A stretch of DNA of 64,000 nt, from NCBI RefSeq assembly GCF_002355595.1, contig NZ_AP017422.1, positions 7,196,823 through 7,260,822 on the forward strand, written 5' to 3'. Positions 57,068-64,000 of the stretch are shown piece by piece. The notes beneath the pieces were generated by a model. That model was not told the origin of the DNA and made no database searches. It saw only the letters and a list, made by a program, of their open reading frames with translations. The first letter of the stretch is position 1, and each line of letters opens with the position of its first letter. This DNA is from Filimonas lacunae. Its GTDB lineage: Bacteria > Bacteroidota > Bacteroidia > Chitinophagales > Chitinophagaceae. The translations under genes were made by a program, and so were the position numbers.

Positions 57068-60064
57068 ATGCGACAGTTAGATTTATTTGGTTTAAATACC
57101 GAGCCGCAGCCTTTAGAGATAGAGCAACCGGAAGAAGTTGTTGTGGCACCGCCTGCCGACAACCCGCTTGTTTTTTCTGATAATAAAATTGGAGTGAAAG
57201 TAAAGCTGAAACCTGGTAATGTAGAAACCCAGGCAGCTGATGTTCAACCTGTGGTAAAAGAAGCTTCTTCGCCATTACCTGTGTTCAGGGGGAAAGAAGT
57301 GGCTACTGTCAAATCCAACATGGTGGCAGAAGAAAAAACAACTGATGCACCCATCAGAGAATTCGTTAACCTGGAATTTCCTTTTTTCGCAGAAGAACCT
57401 AAGGAACTGCAGCGTCCTACGGCAATGGCTGAGGTTGCTGCTGCTACAAAGGTTGCCGAAAAAACGACTGTAGAGGTAGTTCCCGAATCAATCATAATAT
57501 CCGCCGAAGAGCTCGTAGCAACAGAAATTGTTTTTGAGGAAGCAATACAAGTAGAAGAGACTGCACCTGTTTTAACAGCGCCAGCTGCTATTGAAGCAGA
57601 CGAAACTCTGGTTCAACAAACGATACTACCAGAAATAGAAGAGGTTATTCTCCCACAGCCTGACGCTGTAAGTGAACCTGTTACGGCAGCAACTCCAGTG
57701 GAAGAAGAGGAAACAGCTGAACCAGTTGTCACTATACAAGAGCCTGCTCCGGAGCTTGTTAAGGAAGAAATCAAACCTATTACTGCGTACCGTACCTGGC
57801 TGCAAAGACCCACCATTATCACCATTGAGGAAGATGATGATGAGGTAGTTTCAGAAGAACATGCTCTGGAAAAAATATCTGCGGAGAGTACAGTGGAAGT
57901 TGCGGAACCTGCAATTGCCACTGAAATCATTAGTGAAGAGGTGACAGAAGTTGCTGAAACTGTTGTTATTCCCGAACCGGTAAATGTTTTTGAAGAAGAG
58001 GTTTACACAGAAATAGGTGAATCTGCTGATTCTGAATATGAGGTTGAGGAAGAAACAGAAGAAGTTGTTGAAGATAAAGGTGTTGAAGCATACGGGGAGT
58101 CGGAAGCAGGCGAAGTTGAAAGAGAGGAAGAGTTCGATGTTGTAGAAGCCAGTGCCGAAGTAGAAGGGAATGAAGAAGTTTCCGAGGTAGAAGAAACCGA
58201 AGAGCTTGTTGAAGAAGAGGAAGCTGGTGAATATGAAGAGTCGGAAGAAGAGGAAGCTGAAAATGAAGAAGAATTTTATGCTGTAGAAGCCAGTGCTGAA
58301 GTAGAAGAGAGCGAAGAAGTTGCTGAGGTGGAAGAATCCGATGAGCTTGTGGAAGAAGAGGAAACCGAAGAATATGAATACGAGGAGTCAGAAGAAGGCG
58401 AAGTTGAAAGTGAGGAAGAGTTCGATACTGTAGAAGCCAGTGCCGAAGTAGAAGAGAATGAAGAAGTTTCCGAGGTAGAAGAAACCGAAGAGATTGGAGA
58501 AGAAGAGGAAGCCGAAGAATATGAATACGAGGAGTCAGAAGGCGAAGTTGAAAATGAAGAAGAGTTCGATACTGTAGAAGCCAGTGCCGAAGTAGAAGAG
58601 AGCGAAGAAGTTGCTGAGGTAGAAGAAACCGAAGAGATTGGAGAAGAAGAGGAAGCCGAAGAATATGAATACGAGGAGTCAGAAGAAGGCGAAGTTGAAA
58701 ATGAAGAAGAGTTCGATGCTATAGAAGCCAGTGCCGAAGTAGAAGAGAGCGAGGAAGTTGCTGAGGTAGAAGAAACCGAAGAGCTTGTTGGAGAAGAGGA
58801 AACTGACGAATATGAAGAGTCGGAAGAAGGTGAAGCAGAAACTGAAGAAGAGTTCGATGCTATAGAAGCCAGTGCCGAAGTAGAAGAGAGCGAAGAGGTT
58901 TCCGAGATTGAAGAATCAGAAGAGCTTGCAGAAGAAGAGGACACTGAGGAATATGAGTATGAAGAATCAGAAGAGAATGAAGAGGATGATGAGGAAGAAT
59001 TGGATACTGTAGAAGCTGGTTCTGAAACAGAAGCTGTTGTTGAAGAGGATGAATTCGAGGAATATGAAGAACTGGAAGAAGGAGAAGCGTATGAAGAGGA
59101 GTTGATAGAGGTAACTGCGAGTGGTGAAGTGGAAGAAGTGGTAGAGGAAGCCATAGAATATGAGGAAGAAGGCGATGAAGAGTTGGAAGTATACGAGATA
59201 TGGGAAGAAGAAGTGGAAGCCACTGCAGAAGAACAGGATGAAGTAATTGAAGAAGAGGTTGTTGAAGCTGAAGAGCCTGTTTTTGAAGAAGATATAGTTG
59301 CTCAGGATGCAGATGGTGTTAGCTATGAAGAGGAAGAGACGGAAGAGGATGCATTGACTGAGGAAATTGCAACCGTTGAAGAAGTGCAGCTGGTTGTTGC
59401 GGAAGCAGAGAAGTCTAATGACCTGGCAGAAGAGCAAGTGGCCGCTGTTGCCAAAGAAAATATTACTGGTGGAGTAAAACAGCAGTCTGTATTTGAGTAT
59501 GCCGAGGCTGTAGAAAAACCTGTGTACGCAGAACAATCTTTGTTTGATGCTGCGAATGACGAAGAGGAAGAAGATGTGTATATTACCACGGCAGAAGAAG
59601 AAGCTTTAGCTGTAAGGGCTTCCGGCGACAAAACCGGTAAGCGCGAACTGCCGAATCAGGGGAAGCAGAAAAGAGGTCGTAAGTCGCTCCGGGAAATCGA
59701 TGCAGACATTGATCTGTTGCAGGTGCCGGATGATGATGTATTATTTGAAAAACAATACTATCCTATTAGTGTGGTGGCAAGTTGGTTCAATGTAAATCCC
59801 TCCCTGCTTCGTTTCTGGGAGAATGAGTTTACCATTTTAAAGCCACGTAAAAACAGGAAGGGTGATCGTTTATTCCGTCCGGAAGATGTGAAAAACTTGC
59901 AGGTGATCTATTACCTGTTACGTCAGCGGAAGTTTACTATTGAAGGAGCAAAAGAATACCTGAAAACGAATAAGAAGAAGGCAGATACCAATACACAACT
60001 GGTGCAATCGTTAACCAAAGTGCGTAATTTTCTGCTGGAGTTTAAAGCTAGTTTGCTTTCTTAA
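57068..60064 (+). CDS. MerR-family regulator with a giant acidic repeat insert
   Basis: This 998-residue protein is a MerR-type DNA-binding regulator with an unusual body. Residues 1-8 (MRQLDLFG) and the C-terminal end (about 865-998) are family-like: KRGRKSLREIDADIDLLQVP, then YYPISVVASWFNVNPSLLRFW and LRQRKFTIEGAKEYLK (the winged helix). Between them lie over 800 residues of very acidic low-complexity sequence, dominated by glutamate with some valine and tyrosine. Within it are seven tandem units of 47-49 residues (about 58110-59030), each with an EASAEVEE-type core. Related regulators that I recall are roughly 200-350 residues. The tail end has a basic patch. It is probably transcribed alone. 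Target genes unknown. Confidence 0.85.
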   Translation: MRQLDLFGLNTEPQPLEIEQPEEVVVAPPADNPLVFSDNKIGVKVKLKPGNVETQAADVQPVVKEASSPLPVFRGKEVATVKSNMVAEEKTTDAPIREFVNLEFPFFAEEPKELQRPTAMAEVAAATKVAEKTTVEVVPESIIISAEELVATEIVFEEAIQVEETAPVLTAPAAIEADETLVQQTILPEIEEVILPQPDAVSEPVTAATPVEEEETAEPVVTIQEPAPELVKEEIKPITAYRTWLQRPTIITIEEDDDEVVSEEHALEKISAESTVEVAEPAIATEIISEEVTEVAETVVIPEPVNVFEEEVYTEIGESADSEYEVEEETEEVVEDKGVEAYGESEAGEVEREEEFDVVEASAEVEGNEEVSEVEETEELVEEEEAGEYEESEEEEAENEEEFYAVEASAEVEESEEVAEVEESDELVEEEETEEYEYEESEEGEVESEEEFDTVEASAEVEENEEVSEVEETEEIGEEEEAEEYEYEESEGEVENEEEFDTVEASAEVEESEEVAEVEETEEIGEEEEAEEYEYEESEEGEVENEEEFDAIEASAEVEESEEVAEVEETEELVGEEETDEYEESEEGEAETEEEFDAIEASAEVEESEEVSEIEESEELAEEEDTEEYEYEESEENEEDDEEELDTVEAGSETEAVVEEDEFEEYEELEEGEAYEEELIEVTASGEVEEVVEEAIEYEEEGDEELEVYEIWEEEVEATAEEQDEVIEEEVVEAEEPVFEEDIVAQDADGVSYEEEETEEDALTEEIATVEEVQLVVAEAEKSNDLAEEQVAAVAKENITGGVKQQSVFEYAEAVEKPVYAEQSLFDAANDEEEEDVYITTAEEEALAVRASGDKTGKRELPNQGKQKRGRKSLREIDADIDLLQVPDDDVLFEKQYYPISVVASWFNVNPSLLRFWENEFTILKPRKNRKGDRLFRPEDVKNLQVIYYLLRQRKFTIEGAKEYLKTNKKKADTNTQLVQSLTKVRNFLLEFKASLLS
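58110..59035 (+). repeat. Seven tandem coding repeats, period 141-147 bases
   Basis: The start of each unit's core (GTAGAAG or ATAGAAG) occurs at 58142, 58283, 58430, 58574, 58721, 58862 and 59009, giving spacings of 141, 147, 144, 147, 141 and 147 bases. Every period is a multiple of three, so the frame is always kept. Units 4 and 5 are the most alike and unit 7 is degenerate. The repeats encode the acidic insert of the MerR-type protein. Confidence 0.9.
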
Positions 60065-60087
60065 CCAGATATTAAAGAGCCCGGCTG

Positions 60088-61176
60088 TTAAGGCTGGGCC
60101 TGATGAATAACTACATCTGCACTGGCTGCTGCCAGTGCAGTTTCTTTTTGAGCCAGTAAGTCGATAATAGCAAAATTCACTTTCTCCCTGAACTGGTTAA
60201 ACTCTTCTGTAGTCTGGTGCATAGCGGTAAAATAATCTACCGTAATAATATGTGCATTCTTACCCGTATCACTTAAAAATACGGAGTTGCTGATAACATC
60301 ATCCTGCTTCAATATCTGTTTAATATTAGCGATAAGGGCTTGTAGCTGTGGCACTGTAGCTGACAAACCTACTTCCAGCCTTAATTCTACTTTACGCTGG
60401 CTGCGCAGGGTAATATTGTCCAGTATAGAGTCTACCATCTGTTTATTAGGAACAGTGATATAGGTTTTCTGATCGGTACGTATACGGGTGCTGCGTAAGC
60501 CTATTTTCTCCACGGCTCCGGTAAAGCTGTTTACTTTAACGGTATCGCCTGTAGTAAAAGGTTTATCAAAAAATATAATAAAAGAAGCGATTAAGTTTTC
60601 CAGGCTTTCTTTGGTGGCCAGTGCTATAGCGGCACCTACTATACTAAGGCCGGTAAGCAGGTTGCTGATGTTGTAATGGAACGAGAAACGTAGTATTAAA
60701 AGAATGCCTATAATAATAAGTATGACGCGAAAAAAGTCTTTAAAAAATACTACCAGCTGGCTGTCGGCCTGCGATTCACGGGCTTTCTCTTCCAGTATCA
60801 TCCCAAAAAACTGAACCACCCGAACACACAACCGTATAAATATGATAATTAATGTAGCATTGGTTACAGCATCAATTATATCCCTGCTATCGGCCCGGTA
60901 AATTTTAAAATCGAGGAAGAACGGCAGGTGTAGTTTATCCAGTGCTACCACTATCATAAACAAGGCAAGAAACCATTCCAATGGCGATACCACTAATTGC
61001 AGAAAATAGGCTTTGTGAAAGGTTTTGCCTGCCTTGGTAAATATTTTAAACAGCAGTATTGCCAGGTATTTAGAAACAAACCGTTTTACCAATAAGGCAA
61101 TAGCAATGGAGGTGGCAACTATTAAATAGGTTTCAATGGTATTGCCAAAAATAGAGCGTTGTAGTAGTTCTTTCAT
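60088..61176 (-). CDS. Small-conductance mechanosensitive channel (MscS family)
   Basis: This 362-residue inner-membrane channel opens when membrane tension rises. It has three or four N-terminal helices (about 15-35, 58-82, 105-125 and 150-180). The pore helix and the conserved domain lie around GLSIVGAAIALATKESLENLIASFIIFFDKPFTTGD, with the beta domain RIRTDQKTYITVPNKQM. Fold and length suit MscS. It is convergent with the MerR gene at 23 bases; a weak hairpin at 60079-60099 covers its stop codon. Confidence 0.92.
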   Translation of the reverse strand: MKELLQRSIFGNTIETYLIVATSIAIALLVKRFVSKYLAILLFKIFTKAGKTFHKAYFLQLVVSPLEWFLALFMIVVALDKLHLPFFLDFKIYRADSRDIIDAVTNATLIIIFIRLCVRVVQFFGMILEEKARESQADSQLVVFFKDFFRVILIIIGILLILRFSFHYNISNLLTGLSIVGAAIALATKESLENLIASFIIFFDKPFTTGDTVKVNSFTGAVEKIGLRSTRIRTDQKTYITVPNKQMVDSILDNITLRSQRKVELRLEVGLSATVPQLQALIANIKQILKQDDVISNSVFLSDTGKNAHIITVDYFTAMHQTTEEFNQFREKVNFAIIDLLAQKETALAAASADVVIHQAQP

Positions 61177-61206
61177 ACCAGGTGGCTTTTATAGCATTAG
61201 CAGGTA

Positions 61207-61965
61207 TTAATCCCGCTTTTTCAAGTACACATCATTGCCATCGAAGTAGGCATATGTAAAGTTAGTGATCCAGTCGCCAAGGTTAATATACCGGCTGTTA
61301 TTGCCTAATGAGAGGTCTAACGGGTAATGGCGGTGCCCAAAAACAAAGAAGTCGTAGTGCTGTTTGGCCAACACCTCTTTGGAATAAATAATCAGCCACT
61401 CGTTGTCTTCTCCCAGGAAAAACGAATCAGCATTGCCCGTTTTAGCCCTGCTTTTGCGGCTAAAATAATTGGCTAATCCAATGCCCCAGGTAGGGTGTAA
61501 TTGCCCAAATAACCACTGGCAAACGGGGTTGCGGAACACCTTTTTAATAAACTTATAGCCGTGATCTCCGGGGCCTAATCCATCGCCGTGACCAATATAG
61601 AATGATTTGCCATTGCGCTCAAATACTTTAGGCTCGCTATATACAGGAATATGTAATTCACGTTCAAAGTAGCCACTCATCCACATATCATGATTGCCTA
61701 AAAAGAAATAAACAGGTATGCCGTTGTCGGTTATTTCGGCCAGCTTACCCAATAAGCGTACATAGCCTTTCGGAACCACTTCTTTGTATTCATACCAGAA
61801 GTCGAACATATCTCCTACTATAAAAATCTCCTGTGCGTCGTGCTTGATCTCGTCTAAAAAGGCAACAATCTTTTTCTCTCTTATCAGGCTGGCTTCGTAA
61901 TTAGGAGCCCCTAAATGAAAGTCGGATAAAAAGTATATTTTCTTGCCTGGCGCAACTTCAGTCAT
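61207..61965 (-). CDS. lpxH: UDP-2,3-diacylglucosamine diphosphatase (LpxH-like)
   Basis: This metallophosphoesterase of lipid A synthesis hydrolyses UDP-diacylglucosamine. The dimetal motifs are FLSDFHLG (DxH), GDMFDFWYE (GDxxD), FLGNHDMW (GNHD), HGDGLG and FGHRHYP (GHxH), in the order of the family. Length is 252 residues. I use ATG 61965; a longer frame to 62019 overlaps the LUD gene. It is 23 bases downstream of the LUD gene on the same strand. Confidence 0.9.
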   Translation of the reverse strand: MTEVAPGKKIYFLSDFHLGAPNYEASLIREKKIVAFLDEIKHDAQEIFIVGDMFDFWYEYKEVVPKGYVRLLGKLAEITDNGIPVYFFLGNHDMWMSGYFERELHIPVYSEPKVFERNGKSFYIGHGDGLGPGDHGYKFIKKVFRNPVCQWLFGQLHPTWGIGLANYFSRKSRAKTGNADSFFLGEDNEWLIIYSKEVLAKQHYDFFVFGHRHYPLDLSLGNNSRYINLGDWITNFTYAYFDGNDVYLKKRD

Positions 61966-61988
61966 GGGGTAAAGATAAAAATAAGCTG

Positions 61989-62636
61989 TTATGGGGCTGT
62001 CCTTTCCACTAAAAAACAAAACACTTCTTTAGGTCCGTGTACACCGGTAACCAGCGTTTTTTCAATATCTGCGGTACGGCTGGGGCCTGTTGCGAGGGTT
62101 ATTAAGGAAGGTATATTGCGTGGGTAACGTTCCTTTACACCCAGTAGCGCATCTTTAATATCATATACCAGCTGATCGGTGTAGGCTACGCAAATATGTA
62201 TAGGCGTGTATACACTGGTGGTACGTCCGCTGGGTTGTGCGCTGCTCATAATAATACTGCCAGTACGCGCTACCAGCCACTCGCAGGTGGTGATGGCAGC
62301 ATCGCTGCTGTATACATCAGGCGCATTAAAGGGAATAGAAAAGCCACTTTGTTGTAAAGCGGTTTTCATTTGCTCTTCGCGGCAATACAATTGCTTCCAC
62401 TCTTTAGAAACTATTAATGCCTGTAGTTGTTGTACGAGTTCCTGTTCGTTTTCACAAAACACAAAACGACCCTGCAGGCTCGTAAAATTTTCTGCAAACT
62501 CTACTTCCAATTCCTGCTGTGCAGGTTTAAATATTGATTCTGTGCCCTCACTGTGTGGAAAAGGAACAGGCACCGGATTACTCAGTGCCTGTCTTATTTT
62601 TTTCAGAATGTTTTCTTTTGAAGGAGAAACTTTCAT
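61989..62636 (-). CDS. LUD domain protein (LutC/YkgG-like)
   Basis: This 215-residue protein has a short N-terminal helix (SKENILKKIRQALSNP) and the LUD fold, with DAAITTCEWLVARTGSIIM, SGRTTSVYTPIHICVAY and ATGPSRTADIEKTLVTGVHGPKEV, the conserved segments of the LutC/YkgG family. In lactate-oxidising operons LutC acts with LutA and LutB; here it stands without them, between ftsH and lpxH. The function in this context is unknown, although this order is familiar to me in Bacteroidota. Confidence 0.88.
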   Translation of the reverse strand: MKVSPSKENILKKIRQALSNPVPVPFPHSEGTESIFKPAQQELEVEFAENFTSLQGRFVFCENEQELVQQLQALIVSKEWKQLYCREEQMKTALQQSGFSIPFNAPDVYSSDAAITTCEWLVARTGSIIMSSAQPSGRTTSVYTPIHICVAYTDQLVYDIKDALLGVKERYPRNIPSLITLATGPSRTADIEKTLVTGVHGPKEVFCFLVERTAP

Positions 62637-62650
62637 CTTTTATATATGTT

Positions 62651-64000
62651 CTATACGTTGCCTTCGTTTTTTTCTTCCACCGGCAGTTTGTTTAAACCAC
62701 CATCGTAAGGAGGAACACCTTCGCTGATAGCTCCTGGCTCTGTGTGCTTTCCTTCCGGATCTATATCCAGCGGCTTTTTATCTTCGAAAGGACGTTTGCC
62801 AATTAAAGTCTCTACATCGCTCTGGAACAACACTTCTTTTGTTAACAGTTGTTTAGCCAGTATTTCTACCTGTGCTTTTTTCTCCTCTAACAATTGTTTA
62901 GTGCGTACGTAAGCATCCTGTATCAGTTTTCTTACTTCCGTGTCAATCAGTTTACCTGTTTCTTCGCTATAAGGCTTGGTAAAAGTATTGTCTTGTTGCG
63001 GATCGTAGTAGCTGATGTTACCTACTTTATCGTTCATACCGTATACAGTAATCATCGAGTAGGCTATTTTGGTGATCTGTTGAAGATCGTTAGATGCTCC
63101 GGTAGAAATTTTACCAAAGAAAATTTCCTCAGCAGCACGGCCCCCCAAAGTCATACAAATCTGATCGGTCAGTTGGTCGGTATTGTACAGGTATTGCTCT
63201 TTAGGAGTGTACTGTGCATAACCTAATGCTGCTGTGCCACGTGGAACAATTGTCACCTTTAATAAGGGATAGGCATGTTCTAAATACCAGCCACAGATAG
63301 CGTGTCCGGCTTCGTGATAAGCGATAATTTCTTTCTCTTCCGGAAGAATAATCTTGTTCTTTTTCTCCAAACCGCCAATAACCCTGTCAATGGCATCCTG
63401 GAAGTCGCTCATGTCTACCGCTTCTTTGCCTTTACGGGCAGCTATCAGGGCAGCTTCGTTACAAACGTTGGCAATATCAGCACCTGCAAAACCAGGAGTT
63501 TGTTCAGCCAGTTTGTGAATATCGAGTGTTTGAGAAATTTTAATCGGTTTCAGGTGTACTTTGAAGATGGCTTCACGACCTTTTACATCCGGGCGGTCAA
63601 TGCTTATTTGTCTGTCAAAGCGTCCTGGGCGTAATAACGCAGTATCCAGTACGTCAGGTCTGTTGGTTGCAGCGAGGATAATGATACCGCTGTCTGTGCC
63701 AAAACCATCCATTTCTACCAGTAACTGGTTCAGTGTGTTTTCGCGTTCGTCATTGCTCATGATAGCGTTGCGACCACGTGCACGACCAATAGCGTCAATC
63801 TCGTCAATGAAAATTACGCAAGGCGCTTTTTCACGGGCTTGTTTAAACAGGTCACGTACACGGCTGGCACCTACACCTACAAACAATTCAACGAAATCAG
63901 AACCGCTCATGCTAAAGAAAGGAACCTGTGCTTCACCGGCCATTGCTTTTGCCAGTAAGGTTTTACCTGTACCGGGAGGGCCTACCAGTAATGCGCCTTT
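62651..64000 (-). CDS. ftsH: ATP-dependent zinc metalloprotease FtsH, N-terminus outside window
   Basis: FtsH is a membrane-bound AAA protease that degrades misfolded membrane proteins and short-lived regulators. The window shows the part from the Walker A (GPPGTGKT, at the very edge) through Walker B ([12 protein letters not shown]), the second region of homology ([20 protein letters not shown]) and the zinc motif [15 protein letters not shown], to the C-terminus. The transmembrane and periplasmic N-terminal part is off the edge. It is followed by the LUD gene after 14 bases on the same strand. Identity is certain. Confidence 0.97.
   Translation of the reverse strand, partial: KGALLVGPPGTGKTLLAKAMAGEAQVPFFSMSGSDFVELFVGVGASRVRDLFKQAREKAPCVIFIDEIDAIGRARGRNAIMSNDERENTLNQLLVEMDGFGTDSGIIILAATNRPDVLDTALLRPGRFDRQISIDRPDVKGREAIFKVHLKPIKISQTLDIHKLAEQTPGFAGADIANVCNEAALIAARKGKEAVDMSDFQDAIDRVIGGLEKKNKIILPEEKEIIAYHEAGHAICGWYLEHAYPLLKVTIVPRGTAALGYAQYTPKEQYLYNTDQLTDQICMTLGGRAAEEIFFGKISTGASNDLQQITKIAYSMITVYGMNDKVGNISYYDPQQDNTFTKPYSEETGKLIDTEVRKLIQDAYVRTKQLLEEKKAQVEILAKQLLTKEVLFQSDVETLIGKRPFEDKKPLDIDPEGKHTEPGAISEGVPPYDGGLNKLPVEEKNEGNV

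Noticed and set aside
58110-59035. CRISPR array
   Set aside because: The period of 141-147 bases is all coding, with no short identical repeats separated by unique spacers.
58276-59223. Long serine-rich reading frame on the minus strand
   Set aside because: It is the mirror of the glutamate-rich repeats (GAA/GAG codons read as TTC/CTC and related serine codons). It has no start context, no family and follows the repeat period.
60079-60099. Strong terminator between the MerR gene and mscS
   Set aside because: The stem has two G-U pairs and no real T-run on either side, so I do not list it as a terminator.

Overview
The window is a stretch of chromosome from a member of the Bacteroidota, most likely of the Chitinophagaceae type (inference). 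The support is gldC, DUF3078, DUF6089, DUF4270 and DUF4907 proteins, BamA followed by two OmpH chaperones, a LytTR/LytS-type two-component pair, and many upstream boxes matching the Bacteroidota -7 promoter element TAnnTTTG with little sign of Shine-Dalgarno sites. I saw no insertion sequence, prophage, CRISPR array or integrase. Most of the window is ordinary core genome.

Layout. 1-2090: end of zwf and pgl (oxidative pentose phosphate pathway). 2097-10918: N-acetylmuramoyl-L-alanine amidase, a divergent acyl-CoA-dehydrogenase-like flavoprotein, a DUF3078 outer-membrane protein, a long acyl-CoA dehydrogenase with its MarR neighbour, an alpha/beta hydrolase, a membrane glycosyltransferase and a lone OppC-type permease. 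10915-11881: an Lrp/AsnC regulator, then a 500-base stretch without a protein gene. This stretch holds the most unusual object here: a 162-base RNA with a complete tRNA-Leu-like cloverleaf, an abnormal anticodon loop, and a variable arm enlarged to nearly 90 bases folding as a three-way junction. 11882-15749: glycosyltransferase, hotdog thioesterase, polyprenyl diphosphate synthase, gmk and an SDR. 15762-20441: LTA-synthase-like membrane sulfatase, lysS and a glycosyltransferase on the minus strand. 20496-31147: gldC, yqeY, cvpA, hydrolase, CBS protein, NAD kinase, DUF6089, uppS, bamA, two ompH genes and murI, an envelope-biogenesis run.

31200-37398 is a surface/regulatory island: a DUF4907 lipoprotein and a kelch lipoprotein followed by a LytTR regulator and sensor kinase on the minus strand, divergent from a DUF4270 lipoprotein and a FadL-like outer-membrane protein. 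37515-38375 is rpmH-rnpA-yidD, with rnpA apparently starting at ATT. 38462-48599: lipoprotein, superoxide dismutase, tadA, glutathione peroxidase, aldehyde dehydrogenase, cytochrome c, dusB, CPBP protease, amine oxidase, stress flavoprotein and cdsA. 48647-51934: psd, a small secreted protein, lpoB and a COG3014 protein. 51944-53610: a split-barrel flavoprotein, a frameshifted GNAT acetyltransferase and a pseudouridine synthase with a hairpin-rich leader. 54024-64000: lpxD, an epimerase, 3-hydroxyacyl-CoA dehydrogenase, a MerR regulator carrying a huge acidic repeat insert, mscS, lpxH, a LUD protein and the C-terminal part of ftsH.

Together these genes cover central carbon and fatty-acid oxidation, envelope building (BamA, UppS, MurI, LpxD, LpxH, CdsA, Psd, LpoB, amidase), translation and RNA maturation (LysS, L34, RnpA, TadA, DusB, pseudouridine synthase) and oxidative defence (SOD, GPx). 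Functional names rest on motifs and family resemblance read by eye; no database search was possible.
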